From Chloroflexota bacterium (GTDB lineage: Bacteria > Chloroflexota > Dehalococcoidia > Dehalococcoidales > JAFGLR01), in contig JACQTX010000136.1 in NCBI GenBank assembly GCA_016210585.1, forward strand, positions 1-35,663: a DNA stretch of 35,663 nucleotides, given 5' to 3'. Below the pieces are notes generated by a model. The model saw nothing but the letters and a program-made list of their open reading frames with translations. It ran no database searches and had not been told where the DNA came from. This document shows, piece by piece, positions 1 through 9,486 of this stretch; position 1 is the first letter of the stretch, and every line of letters begins with the position of its first letter. The position numbers and the translations under genes are program-made.

Positions 1-318
1 AAGGATGACATGATAATCCGAGGTGGCGAGAACATCTCGCCGGAAGAGGTGGAGGACGTGGTCTGTGCCCATCCCAAGATAGAAGAGGCGGCAGTGGTCG
101 GCGTGCCTGACTCCGAGTGGGGCTAGCAGCCGGTCGCCTTCGTGGTGCTGAAGAAGGGGGAGACGGCGACAGCCGATGAGATTATCGAGAGCTGCCGGGC
201 CAAGCTAAGCTTCAAGCGACCCTGGGATGTCGTCTTTGTGGAATCGTTGCCCCGCAACCCCATGGGCAAAGTACTGAAAAGACAACTGCGTGAGCAGTAC
301 ACCCAGATGTCACGGTAG
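1..318 (+). pseudogene. 3' end of an AMP-dependent acyl-CoA synthetase (truncated by window start), interrupted by in-frame TAG at 124-126
   Basis: Frame 1 reads [104 protein letters not shown]. Typical C-terminal domain of the ANL superfamily ([25 protein letters not shown]). Confidence 0.85.
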
Positions 319-332
319 GAACAGGAGGGGAG

Positions 333-455
333 ATGGCGAATCAGGTTGGCAAGAGGTACGTGTGCAAGAAGTGCGGCTCAGAATTCATCGTCACCCGTGG
401 CGGCGACGGCACGATACACTGCTGCGGGCAGCCAATGGAATTGAAGAAGGGCTAG
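333..455 (+). CDS. desulforedoxin-like / desulfoferrodoxin N-terminal-domain mini-protein (40 aa)
   Basis: ATG at 333 preceded by aggagggg; translation MANQVGKRYVCKKCGSEFIVTRGGDGTIHCCGQPMELKKG*. CxxCG...CCGxPM pattern of the desulforedoxin iron site. Too short for the supplied ORF track. Confidence 0.8.
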   Translation: MANQVGKRYVCKKCGSEFIVTRGGDGTIHCCGQPMELKKG

Positions 456-469
456 ACAGAGGGTACGCT

Positions 470-610
470 ATGAGCCAGTTGGGGAAGAGATATCGTTGTG
501 AGGTCTGCGGGACGGAGGCGCTCTGCACCAAGACCGGCGAAGGCACGCCAAACTGCTGTGACCAGCCGATGGTTGTTCAGGAGCCCAAGCCGATACCATC
601 CTCGGACTAG
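470..610 (+). CDS. second desulforedoxin-like mini-protein (46 aa)
   Basis: MSQLGKRYRCEVCGTEALCTKTGEGTPNCCDQPMVVQEPKPIPSSD*. Same CxxCG...CCxxPM pattern; the listed ORF 290..610 is an over-extension of this gene. Confidence 0.78.
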   Translation: MSQLGKRYRCEVCGTEALCTKTGEGTPNCCDQPMVVQEPKPIPSSD

Positions 611-725
611 CACCTGGTTGCTGAGAAGAAGCCTGCCGTTCTATATCTGTGACGAGCTTATCAGGCCACAAGGCTGTGCTTTAAGACAGTGCCTCAGGGT
701 TTGTAAGTTCTGGGCACCGCTAAGC

Positions 726-1763
726 TCATAGTAGAACAATGCCCCGCAACATTTCTCCTTTGTCCAGCATCTGGTAAGCCTCGTTTATTTGTTCCAGTTT
801 GAAGCGGTGGGAGACAATCTGGTCCAACTTGACGAAGCCTCTTTCTACAAGACTGATGACCTTGGGCAATTCGCGAACATTATAGTTCTTGGAGCCGATT
901 ACGTTGAGCTCAAGCCAGTTGAGGCGGTTGACACTAAGCTGAAACTTCTCGAAACTGAAGCCGACGACCACCACCTTGCCACCCGGTTTGGTCGCCCTAA
1001 ATGCGTTTTCTATCATGGCAGGGACGCCGGTCACGTCAATGGCGATATCGGCACCTCCGCCTGTCAAATTCCGCACCGCTCGGTCCGCCTGCTCAATTTC
1101 TTGAAGGCCAAGCACCTCGGCAGCGCCCAGCTCCCTGGCTTTTTGCAGCTTCCATTTCTTTCTACCAACGCCGATGACTTTGGCACCAAAGGCCGTGGCA
1201 ATTTGAACACAAATAAGGCCCAGGCCACCGGAAGCACCGAATATGGCTACCGTATCACCTCTCCTAACTCTGGCTCGATTGCAAAGGGCATGATAACAGG
1301 TTGCTACCGCATCGGTAATAACGGAACTCTCCTCAATAGGCAAGCTATCAGGGAGCGGGCAAACGCCCCAGTGTGGTGCGACCACATATTCAGCAAAAGC
1401 TCCATTGTGAGTAGCCCCCACCACCATCATGTTGGGGCATAGATTCTGCCGTCCACTCTGACAAAACGAACATGAAAGACAGGGAATTGGCGTGGCTACC
1501 AGAACTCTTTGCCCTGGCTTCACGTTAGTCACATTGGTGCCTATTTCAGCAACAATACCAGATGGCTCATGGCCAAAGATGATGGGTGGCTGTTTCGGAA
1601 TAGGTGCGCCCTTCAGGTATTCCAGGTCGGTCCGGCATAGACCACAGGCGGCGATTCTTACGAGCACATCATCGGGCTCCAGTCTTGGTTCCGGCACCTC
1701 TGTGACAACCATCGGCTTCTGCGGCCAGGATCCAGCCGGCCCGTAATAGACTGCTGCTCTCAT
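726..1763 (-). CDS. zinc-dependent alcohol dehydrogenase (MDR superfamily)
   Basis: [12 protein letters not shown], structural-zinc CxxCxxCx7C ([15 protein letters not shown]) and [14 protein letters not shown] nucleotide-binding motif. Confidence 0.93.
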   Translation of the reverse strand: MRAAVYYGPAGSWPQKPMVVTEVPEPRLEPDDVLVRIAACGLCRTDLEYLKGAPIPKQPPIIFGHEPSGIVAEIGTNVTNVKPGQRVLVATPIPCLSCSFCQSGRQNLCPNMMVVGATHNGAFAEYVVAPHWGVCPLPDSLPIEESSVITDAVATCYHALCNRARVRRGDTVAIFGASGGLGLICVQIATAFGAKVIGVGRKKWKLQKARELGAAEVLGLQEIEQADRAVRNLTGGGADIAIDVTGVPAMIENAFRATKPGGKVVVVGFSFEKFQLSVNRLNWLELNVIGSKNYNVRELPKVISLVERGFVKLDQIVSHRFKLEQINEAYQMLDKGEMLRGIVLL

Positions 1764-1853
1764 CTTGTCTCCGACTTAAGGATTTGTAGCTGGCGCAATC
1801 TCAGGGCAAATAGAATGAGAAACTGCGTCACTAATGCGAAGAGAGAAGTAAAG

Positions 1854-2453
1854 CTAAGCCCCATCGAGGACACCATGCAATACCTGCTCCGCTAACGCCG
1901 CAACGACCTGGCTATCGTTGCTCTTTTGCTTGCGATACCAGATGCAGATTGAGTCCATAGAAGCTAGTAAGCAGTTGGCGATCAGTCTTGGCGGGAGTCT
2001 GCTCTTGAGCTTTCCCGGTGGTATCTCGGCAATAAGGGCTGTAAATGCCTCAGCGTAATCTTTCCGTTTGCGATGAATATCCTGTTGCAGTTCTCTCGGT
2101 AGCGCCGCAAGCTCATTTAGCAGGCCACCCAGCAGCACCTTCGTCATGATGGGGTCTTCGCAGCACGCTTTGACGTGAGCGTTGACTGTTCGTTTGAGTT
2201 TCTCGGCAGGGTCAATGGCCTCGGTAACCCCCATCTCTTCCAGAGCATCCTGATAGCGCTGAAAGATTAGCTCGTGTAAGGCGTGGAGAATATGGGCCTT
2301 GCTCTTGAAATAATAGTAGATATTACCCTTTGTGACGTTCAGGGCAGAGGCTATATCATCAATGTGGGCCGCACTATAGCCGTGCTTGCTGAAAATCTCG
2401 CCAGCAACCTGCAGTATCTGAAGTTTCTTCTTGTCATACACCGCTCTCTGCAT
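1854..2453 (-). CDS. TetR/AcrR-family transcriptional regulator
   Basis: N-terminal HTH: ILQVAGEIFSKHGYSAAHIDDIASALNVTKGNIYYYFKSKAHIL. Confidence 0.93.
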   Translation of the reverse strand: MQRAVYDKKKLQILQVAGEIFSKHGYSAAHIDDIASALNVTKGNIYYYFKSKAHILHALHELIFQRYQDALEEMGVTEAIDPAEKLKRTVNAHVKACCEDPIMTKVLLGGLLNELAALPRELQQDIHRKRKDYAEAFTALIAEIPPGKLKSRLPPRLIANCLLASMDSICIWYRKQKSNDSQVVAALAEQVLHGVLDGA

Positions 2454-2475
2454 AGTGTTTCACCCTTTCGATAAG

Positions 2476-2504
2476 AGAATAGCAACCATTAATGTGGGTG
2501 TCAA
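2476..2504 (-). promoter_or_regulatory. putative tetR promoter (TTGACA - 17 bp - TATTCT)
   Basis: Minus strand: TTGACA at 2504-2499, 17-bp spacer, TATTCT at 2481-2476, ~23 bp upstream of the tetR start codon. Confidence 0.5.
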
Positions 2505-2535
2505 CCATGATCTCGCTTGAGTCACCAGTCGTTAT

Positions 2536-2593
2536 TTGACAAATCCCTGCGAAAATGATAGTCTAGCTTTATTAAATACTAAGTATTTAATAA
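2536..2593 (+). promoter_or_regulatory. promoter-operator module 1 (TTGACA 2536-2541; TAGTCT 2559-2564; operator 2569-2593)
   Basis: Operator TTATTAAATACT-A-AGTATTTAATAA is a perfect 12-bp inverted repeat with a 1-bp centre, next to tetR and immediately upstream of the 8-gene + unit. Confidence 0.8.
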
Positions 2594-2633
2594 TGTCAAG
2601 TGAGTCGTGAATGTAACAAGTAAGGAGCTTCAG

Positions 2634-3782
2634 ATGGTGCCTGTAGCCGCGCTGACTGGACTACAAAAGGTGAAGTATATCTACAACAACCGGCTTGACC
2701 GGGTTAAAGAACTAAAGAGTGAAGGCAAACGAATAATCGGCTATCTTTGCTCTATGGCACCGCTTGAAATACTGGAAGCCGCCGGCCTTGTCCCCTTTCG
2801 TATTATGGGCAGCCCGCAGAAGGGCACCGCTAGCGCTGATGTTCATATTGAGACGAACATGTGCCCCTACGTGCGTAACTGCTTTGCTAGAGGTCTTGAA
2901 GGTGAGTTCGGGTTTCTTGATGGGTTGCTGTTGTCCCACACTTGTGATTCGGTACTGAGGCTGTATGGACTCTGGAAGTACCATCTGGATGCTCCTTTCA
3001 CTCACTGCGTTAACGTTCCCCATACGATAAGCGAGCCGACCATCCGCTTTTTCAGAGAAGAAATCGAACTATTCAAAGAGAAGGTTGAACAATATGCGGG
3101 CCAGGAGATTTCCGGACCAGCACTAAGAGCGTCAATTGAGCTTTACAACGCGAACAAAGCACTGGTGAAAGAGCTATACGGCCTACGGAAGGAGGACCCA
3201 CCGCTGATCTCCGGAACAGAGATGATGGAAACGCTAGTTGCCGGGTTGAGTATTCCGGCCAGGGAATTCAATCAACTGTTGAGAGAAGTCAAGGACGAGG
3301 TGATTACCCGCCCGCCAAAGCTGACCAAAAAGCCCAGACTCCTCTTACACGGCTGCATCATGGACAAGACAGGCTTTGTCAGTCTCATTGAAAAGTGTGG
3401 TGCTAAGGTGGTGATGGACGATACGTGCATCGGGACGAGGACCTTCTGGAATGAAGTAGCGACGGATGGTGACCTCCTTGATGGACTCATTGACAGCTAT
3501 TTTAAGAAGTTCCAGTGCCCACGCACCTATCGTGGCCGGAGTCTTCATCGTTTTGACTACCTGCGGCAGTATGCAACAGACTACAATGCTCAGGGTATGA
3601 TCTCCTATATCATGCGGTTTTGCGACTGCCATTCGCTCGACGCTCCCGATATGCGGGATTACCTCAGGGAGCTGAGGTTACCAGTGCTTATCGTGGAAGA
3701 CGATTACACCGAGGGTGCCGTGCAATCGCTGCGAGTGAGAATCCAGGCCTTTATTGAGTCAGTAACCGAAATATCAGTCTAG
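2634..3782 (+). CDS. 2-hydroxyacyl-CoA dehydratase / benzoyl-CoA reductase-like subunit (HgdB/BcrC type)
   Basis: GYLCSMAPLEILEAAGLVPFRIMG, CPYVRNC, SHTCDSVLRLY, VVMDDTCIGTR. Listed ORF starts at GTG 2607; ATG 2634 has AAGGAG 6 bp upstream and is the likelier start. Confidence 0.88.
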   Translation: MVPVAALTGLQKVKYIYNNRLDRVKELKSEGKRIIGYLCSMAPLEILEAAGLVPFRIMGSPQKGTASADVHIETNMCPYVRNCFARGLEGEFGFLDGLLLSHTCDSVLRLYGLWKYHLDAPFTHCVNVPHTISEPTIRFFREEIELFKEKVEQYAGQEISGPALRASIELYNANKALVKELYGLRKEDPPLISGTEMMETLVAGLSIPAREFNQLLREVKDEVITRPPKLTKKPRLLLHGCIMDKTGFVSLIEKCGAKVVMDDTCIGTRTFWNEVATDGDLLDGLIDSYFKKFQCPRTYRGRSLHRFDYLRQYATDYNAQGMISYIMRFCDCHSLDAPDMRDYLRELRLPVLIVEDDYTEGAVQSLRVRIQAFIESVTEISV

Positions 3783-3798
3783 TTCTGAGAGGGCGTAA

Positions 3799-5148
3799 AT
3801 GGTGACTTCTTCAAGCGAGTTTGCAAAGCCGATAAGACACACCGATGCAGCTAAATCGGTAAACAGGGTATTGAAAGACTGGTATGCCCGCAGCCAGGAG
3901 GCGCGGGCCAAGGGGGCACCATCAGCCTGGGTGATGGCCAGCACACCGCCGGAAATCTTGGAGGCATTCGATATCCAGGCAGTGTTCCCGGAAAACTACG
4001 GTGCCGTGTCAGCATCCCGAGGACAGGCCGTGCATTACATCAATATCGCCGAAAGCGAGGGCTACTCCCCTTCAATATGCTCGTACTGCCGGAATACCCT
4101 GGGATACATTCAAGAGCGCCAGCAACTTAAGGCAGAGCCACCGGACGCACCTCTGGGCGGGATGGGAGACCCGTCCATGCTGCTCAGTGTGAGTCTCTGC
4201 TGCGATATCAGAATCAAATGGTTTCAGACTCTGGCCACTCGCTATTTGAAGGTGCCCATACACATTATGGAGTCGCTCAATCCACCCTACGGGTTGGACA
4301 TGACAGATGAGCGGATTAAGAAACACTACATAGATGTAGCCCTGGCCGAGTTGCGCTCACTGGTCGCTTTCCTGGAAGAGCAGACAGGGAGGAAGCTGGA
4401 CGAAAGAAGGCTGAAACAGGTGATTGCCAACTCGTTGGTGGCCCGGCGCCTTTTATACCAGACCTACCAGCTACGTAAAGCGGTGCCCTCACCAATGCCA
4501 TCGGAAGACGCCTTTGCGTGCGTTGTCCCCTACCTCTATATGCGTGGCACCAGTTTCGCGGTGGATTTCTATCAAAAGCTGCATGAAGAGGTGAAGGAAA
4601 GGGTCGAAAAAAGGATAGCCGTTATCCCCGAGGAAAGATATCGCATCTTATGGGTGGGGATGCCACCGTGGTTCAACATGGGCATCTTTAACTACCTGGA
4701 AAGCCTGGGTACGGTATCAGCTATAGAGAGCCAGTATTACATGGGAACACCGATTGAGGTTGACCCGGAGAAAGGCCTGCAAGCCCTTGCTGAGATAGCT
4801 TGGCTGAGAAGTGTAGAACAGCATCGCCAGGGGGCCGAGATCGCGCCGGAGCAGTCAGGGCCGAGCGGCGACGTGGCTGGTCTGCCCGTCTCGCTTGTCG
4901 AGTCCTTCGCACGTGACTACAAGGTGCATGGCATAATAGTCCATCTTGTCCAGTCGTGCCGCATCATTTCTTTCGGGCAGGCGCACTATAAGAACGTGCT
5001 GCGGGAAAGACTCAACTTGCCCATGCTATCCCTTGAGAGCGATATGTCCGACCCACGCTTGTGGAATGACACCGAAATCAAGGGGCATATCAAGCTCTTC
5101 ATTGATGTGTTGGGACAACGCAAGGGCACGACCGCTGTAAAGCAATAA
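3799..5148 (+). CDS. 2-hydroxyacyl-CoA dehydratase / benzoyl-CoA reductase-like second subunit (HgdA/BcrB type)
   Basis: MASTPPEILEAFDIQAVFPENYGAV, SICSYCRNTLGY; paralogous fold and immediate adjacency to the first subunit. Confidence 0.85.
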   Translation: MVTSSSEFAKPIRHTDAAKSVNRVLKDWYARSQEARAKGAPSAWVMASTPPEILEAFDIQAVFPENYGAVSASRGQAVHYINIAESEGYSPSICSYCRNTLGYIQERQQLKAEPPDAPLGGMGDPSMLLSVSLCCDIRIKWFQTLATRYLKVPIHIMESLNPPYGLDMTDERIKKHYIDVALAELRSLVAFLEEQTGRKLDERRLKQVIANSLVARRLLYQTYQLRKAVPSPMPSEDAFACVVPYLYMRGTSFAVDFYQKLHEEVKERVEKRIAVIPEERYRILWVGMPPWFNMGIFNYLESLGTVSAIESQYYMGTPIEVDPEKGLQALAEIAWLRSVEQHRQGAEIAPEQSGPSGDVAGLPVSLVESFARDYKVHGIIVHLVQSCRIISFGQAHYKNVLRERLNLPMLSLESDMSDPRLWNDTEIKGHIKLFIDVLGQRKGTTAVKQ

Positions 5149-5185
5149 CTGTCGAACGCGGCAGAGCGGAGGAAGATACGCTATC

Positions 5186-6388
5186 ATGATGCCACTGGAA
5201 GGAATCAGGATTGTTGACATGAGCCGAGCCCAGATGGGGCCGTCGGCGGCTACCATGCTCGCGGACCTGGGCGCTGACGTGATAAAAGTGGAGCCGCTGG
5301 AAGGTGAGTACTCCCGCAACGCCACCTGGGCACTCTACCCGCGGGGGACGGTGGACGCCTTCATACTGGCGCATAACCGTGGCAAGAGGAGTTTGGCCAT
5401 TGACCACCGGCACGAAAAGGGCAAGGAAGTCATCTTCAAGTTGGTGGAAGCATCAGATGTCTTCATGCAGAATCTGCGCCCGGGGGCTATCGAGGCGCTG
5501 GGCTATGGCTATGACATGCTGAGCAAACTCAATTCCCGCCTTATCTATTTCAACGGCAGTGGCTTCGGACGGAAGGGACCGCTCGCCTCATGGCCAGCCT
5601 ATGACATCATCGGGCAGGCGATGGGCGGCATCATTTCTGTCACCGGCGGGCCAGATGACCCGCCTACTCCGGTGGGAGTCGCTATTGGCGACCAGGTCGG
5701 TGCGATGATGGTGGCCTTCGGCATCGTGACCGCTCTTCTCATCCGTGAGCGCACTGGCATCGGCCAGGAAGTGGACGTAAGCATGCTGGATACTCAGCTC
5801 GCTTTGCAGAACTGGGAGATTACGCATTACCTGGTCACCGGCAAGCTGCCGACCAGGCGCCGGTCCTCACAGCCTCTCCCGGGCACGGCCTGGCCCATGT
5901 GGCGTGTCTATCGGGCAAAGGACGGTGACCTTGTCCTGGGCGGCGTTACCCAGGAGCGGTGGCCGTCCTTCTGCCGTCTGCTGGGACTGGAACATGTCAT
6001 AGACGACCCACGTTTCAGAGACTGGGAAAGCCGGGTAAAGAACCGGGACGAATTGGTCGGCCTCCTCGAAAAGGCTTTCTCACAGAAAACAGTGGATGAG
6101 TGGATTGAGCTGATGCACCAGGCCGACCAGATGGTGGGGCCGGTTTACACCTATGCTGAGGTAGTGGAGAACCCACAGGTACTGGCCAACGAAATGGTTG
6201 TCTCCTTGCCGCACCGCTCCGGGCAGGAAGTCAAAACGGTGGGCGTCCCAATAAAATTCTCCAAGACACCGGCTAAGATTCGCTCGGCTGACCCCGAGGT
6301 GGGACAACACAATGAAGAAATACTGCTGGAACTGGGTTATACGTGGGATGATATTGCCCAGCTAAAGGAACAGAAGGTCGTGCTTTGA
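5186..6388 (+). CDS. class III CoA-transferase (CaiB/BaiF family)
   Basis: PLEGIRIVDMSRAQMGPSAATMLADLGADVIKVEPLEGEYSR; catalytic-Asp region EVDVSMLDTQLAL. Confidence 0.95.
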   Translation: MMPLEGIRIVDMSRAQMGPSAATMLADLGADVIKVEPLEGEYSRNATWALYPRGTVDAFILAHNRGKRSLAIDHRHEKGKEVIFKLVEASDVFMQNLRPGAIEALGYGYDMLSKLNSRLIYFNGSGFGRKGPLASWPAYDIIGQAMGGIISVTGGPDDPPTPVGVAIGDQVGAMMVAFGIVTALLIRERTGIGQEVDVSMLDTQLALQNWEITHYLVTGKLPTRRRSSQPLPGTAWPMWRVYRAKDGDLVLGGVTQERWPSFCRLLGLEHVIDDPRFRDWESRVKNRDELVGLLEKAFSQKTVDEWIELMHQADQMVGPVYTYAEVVENPQVLANEMVVSLPHRSGQEVKTVGVPIKFSKTPAKIRSADPEVGQHNEEILLELGYTWDDIAQLKEQKVVL

Positions 6389-6437
6389 TGTGCCATTCTC
6401 ATATTCGAGGACAGAACAACAAGAAGAGGAGGGACTG

Positions 6438-7106
6438 GTGGAGCTTGTTGAAGCCATAAAGGCGCGGAAAAGCATCAGGGGTTTTAAACCTGTCCCTGTG
6501 CCCAGGGAAACTGTCACCCGTGTGCTTGACCTGGCGCGGCATGCACCATCCGTTGTTAATAACCAGCCATGGGAGTTCATCGTGCTTGGTGGCGAAGCTC
6601 TGTCCAAAGTCAAGAGCATCAATGAAACGCAGCTTAGAGCGGAGGTGCCACCGGCACCGGAACTGTCCATTTGCAGTTTCTCCGGGCTGCAAAGGGACCG
6701 GCAGGTCACTCTGGGGCGGGAGCTCTACCGGCTTATGGGTATCGGTCGTGAAGACAGGCTGAAGCGACTGGAGTGGGCGGCTAAGGGGAACCGTTTCTAT
6801 GACGCACCGGCGGCTATCATTGTTTGTGTCGAGGACATCTCTTACAGACAGCCCATGTGCCTGGTTGATGTCGGTACGGTTATCTACGCTATCACCCTTG
6901 CGGCTGTGGAAGCCGGCCTAGGCACATGTGTCCAGCAGCAGGTGGTCTTCTACCCGGATGCCGTGCGGAAGGCACTTGATATTCCTGATTCCAAACGTAT
7001 TATTGTGGGTATTGCCATCGGCTACCCGGACGAGGACTTCCCGGCCAACTCCATCCGGACGGAACGCGAAACACTAGACAAACTCATAACGTGGAGGGGA
7101 CTATAG
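6438..7106 (+). CDS. nitroreductase-family flavoprotein
   Basis: AIKARKSIRGFKPVPV...ARHAPSVVNNQPWEFIVLGG...VDVGTVIYAITLAAVEAGLGTCVQQQ...VGIAIGYPDEDFP. Listed ORF starts at 6390; GTG 6438 preceded by AGAGGAGGG is a likelier start. Confidence 0.85.
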   Translation: MELVEAIKARKSIRGFKPVPVPRETVTRVLDLARHAPSVVNNQPWEFIVLGGEALSKVKSINETQLRAEVPPAPELSICSFSGLQRDRQVTLGRELYRLMGIGREDRLKRLEWAAKGNRFYDAPAAIIVCVEDISYRQPMCLVDVGTVIYAITLAAVEAGLGTCVQQQVVFYPDAVRKALDIPDSKRIIVGIAIGYPDEDFPANSIRTERETLDKLITWRGL

Positions 7107-7127
7107 GTCAGCGGCAGGAGGCTAGCT

Positions 7128-7559
7128 GTGAGTGTAGAGAAAATTGACCACATCCATGTTTATGTGAAAGACCTGGCCGGTGCCCTGAGGTTCTTCTCTG
7201 AACTTCTCGGGACGAAGTTCTCCAGGGTCATCCACAATGAAGAGTTTGGTTTCGAGGCGGCAATGGAACCGCTTGGCATCAGTCTGATCGCGCCGATATC
7301 GCCCACGAGCCATGTTGCCCGCTTTATTGCCAAGCGGGGCGAGGGCATGTCCGCAATCTGCCTCAAAGTGAGCGACCTTGAAGAGACGGCGCGAAAGCTG
7401 GTGGCGCTGGGTTTGCAGGTGGTGGGGCGGACACAGGACGGCGGCGTGAGGCAGGTCCATTTCCACCCTAAAGACAGCTATGGGGTCCAAATAGAGTTAT
7501 CCGAATATGACGATGTCCATGGTGCCATTATTGCTGCCGAAAGTCCCGGCCAGTATTAG
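7128..7559 (+). CDS. VOC/glyoxalase-superfamily protein (methylmalonyl-CoA epimerase-like)
   Basis: KIDHIHVYVKDLAGALRFFSELLGTKF...VHFHPKDSYGVQIELSEYD. Confidence 0.85.
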   Translation: MSVEKIDHIHVYVKDLAGALRFFSELLGTKFSRVIHNEEFGFEAAMEPLGISLIAPISPTSHVARFIAKRGEGMSAICLKVSDLEETARKLVALGLQVVGRTQDGGVRQVHFHPKDSYGVQIELSEYDDVHGAIIAAESPGQY

Positions 7560-7588
7560 TTCGTGAATAAGTCGAATAGAATAGCCCA

Positions 7589-8728
7589 ATGAAAGCCATT
7601 GTTTTTCACGGCACGCGGAATATCCTTGCCGAGGAACTGCCAATACCCAGGCCTGGCAAAGGTGAGTTGCTCCTGCGTCCCATGGCGGCTGGCATTTGCT
7701 TTAGCGACAAGCTCATCTACGAATCAGACCGCCCTTACTACCGAAAGGGCATCATAATTGGGCACGAGGGCTGTGGCGAAGTCGCTGAAATCGGTGAAGG
7801 TGTGACCGGCTGGCAAATGGGTGAACGCGTGGTAGTGGACCCGTTCATCTACTGCGGCCAGTGCCTCGCCTGCCTCATGGGACAGCACGCCATCTGCGAG
7901 GAGCGGCTGGCCAGACGGCTGGGTCGGACACTCGGAGCCAATGCTCTGCGTGCCGAAGATGGTAGCCTTTACCACGGGCTATTAGCCGAGTATTGCACTG
8001 TGCCAGCCCAGAACTGCTACCGGCTGCCGGAGAATGTGGATGTTGTGGCCGGAGCAAGCGTGGAGCCAATGGCCCAGGCACTACACGCCGTGCGGCAGGC
8101 GAGCATGGCGGTCGGCGACAACGTGGTCATCATGGGACTGGAAGACTACAATGCCGCCGCCATAAAGCTCCTGCCGCCACTGGTAAATTGTGTTGTAGTC
8201 GAACCAGTCCAAGTGAGACAGGCATTAGCCAAACGCCTGGGTGCTGATAGAGTCCTTGACCCCACAAAAGTTGAGGTTAGACAGGAAATGCGTAAGCTGA
8301 TGCCGTTTGGTGCCGATGTAGTCCTCGTGTCCGTTGAAGACTACATTGAGCCGTCGCTGCAATATCCGGACTGGGCGCACGAAATCGTCCGTAGCGGGGG
8401 CACCATAGTTATGATGCGCTTTTATCTGAAAGGCAACATCGGCGACCGGGCGGGTGTCCAGTATTCCTATGCCAAAGGGGTAACGTTGAAGCTGCCCGGG
8501 GCATTTTCAGAAGACACCACTAGAGGTGGCCGGGCGCGGAGCGATTACCAGACGGTTATTGACGGCATGGCGACTGGCAGACTGAACGGCACCTCTCATG
8601 TAAGCATGGTCATCCCCTTTCAGAGCATTTGCTCTAAGGCAGACATTGATGACCTGTTTGGCATGTTGCCTGAGAAGGAAACCAAAATCGTCATTAGCAT
8701 GGAGAATAAGCAAAGGCAAAGACCATGA
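7589..8728 (+). CDS. zinc-dependent dehydrogenase (MDR superfamily)
   Basis: ICFSDKLIYE, GHEGCGEVAEIGEGV, CGQCLACLMGQHAIC. Confidence 0.88.
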   Translation: MKAIVFHGTRNILAEELPIPRPGKGELLLRPMAAGICFSDKLIYESDRPYYRKGIIIGHEGCGEVAEIGEGVTGWQMGERVVVDPFIYCGQCLACLMGQHAICEERLARRLGRTLGANALRAEDGSLYHGLLAEYCTVPAQNCYRLPENVDVVAGASVEPMAQALHAVRQASMAVGDNVVIMGLEDYNAAAIKLLPPLVNCVVVEPVQVRQALAKRLGADRVLDPTKVEVRQEMRKLMPFGADVVLVSVEDYIEPSLQYPDWAHEIVRSGGTIVMMRFYLKGNIGDRAGVQYSYAKGVTLKLPGAFSEDTTRGGRARSDYQTVIDGMATGRLNGTSHVSMVIPFQSICSKADIDDLFGMLPEKETKIVISMENKQRQRP

Positions 8729-9486
8729 AGTTGGAGGATAAGGTAGCGGTAGTGACTGGCGCCGGCCAGGGAATCGGGCGGGCCATTGCCCTTGCCCTCG
8801 CCAGAGAAGGGGCTAGAGTCGTTACCACTGATATAGACTTGCCCTCAGCCCAGCAAACAGCCGATGAGATAAGAGCACTGGCGAGGCCGGCACTGGCCAT
8901 AAAGGCTGATGTCTCTCGGAGTGCCGAGGTAAGCCAGCTTGTTAGACAGACGCTTGAAGCATTTGGTAAGGTGGACATCCTGGTCAACAATGCTGGGATT
9001 GACCAGATTGTATCCGTCCGAGATACGACTGAAGCGCAGTGGGACGCCCACATGGACGTCAATTTGAAGGGTCCGTTTCTATGCAGCCAGGCATTCGGCG
9101 AGCACATGATAAAGCAGAAGTATGGGCGCATTATCAACATTGCCTCGGTAGTCGTGCACCGGACGCCACCGGGCCAGGCGGCTTACGGCGCTAGCAAAGC
9201 CGGGGTCATCATTCTTACGAGGGTCCTCGCTATTGAGTGGGCGAGACATAATATCAATGTCAATTCCGTTAGCCCCGGCATGGTCCGGACACCCCTGATT
9301 GAAAAGGCCCAGCAAGAAAACCCGCGGCTTTTTGATAAGTGGTGGGAGAGCATCCCCCAAAGGCGGTTCATTGAACCGGGGGAGATAGGCAATGCCGTCC
9401 TGTTCCTGGCCTCCCCGGAAGCCGATGCGATTACCGGTGCCAACCTGGTCGTTGATGGCGGTGCCAGCGCCATCTGGTCCTACTAA
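8725..9486 (+). CDS. short-chain dehydrogenase/reductase (SDR)
   Basis: VTGAGQGIGRAIALALAREGA, NNAGID, YGASKAGV, DGGASAIW; ATGA overlap with upstream gene. Confidence 0.95.
   Translation: MKLEDKVAVVTGAGQGIGRAIALALAREGARVVTTDIDLPSAQQTADEIRALARPALAIKADVSRSAEVSQLVRQTLEAFGKVDILVNNAGIDQIVSVRDTTEAQWDAHMDVNLKGPFLCSQAFGEHMIKQKYGRIINIASVVVHRTPPGQAAYGASKAGVIILTRVLAIEWARHNINVNSVSPGMVRTPLIEKAQQENPRLFDKWWESIPQRRFIEPGEIGNAVLFLASPEADAITGANLVVDGGASAIWSY

Noticed and set aside
124-126. TAG as pyrrolysine or a reassigned sense codon
   Set aside because: TAG is used as an ordinary stop by many genes here (e.g. those ending at 7559, 10322, 20102, 22720), so global recoding is unlikely; a point mutation is simpler.
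290-610. 106-aa ORF as listed
   Set aside because: N-terminal part overlaps the synthetase tail and the first desulforedoxin-like gene in other frames; true gene most likely 470..610.
789-1442. 217-aa + strand ORF
   Set aside because: Lies entirely antisense to a well-supported alcohol dehydrogenase; no recognisable motifs.
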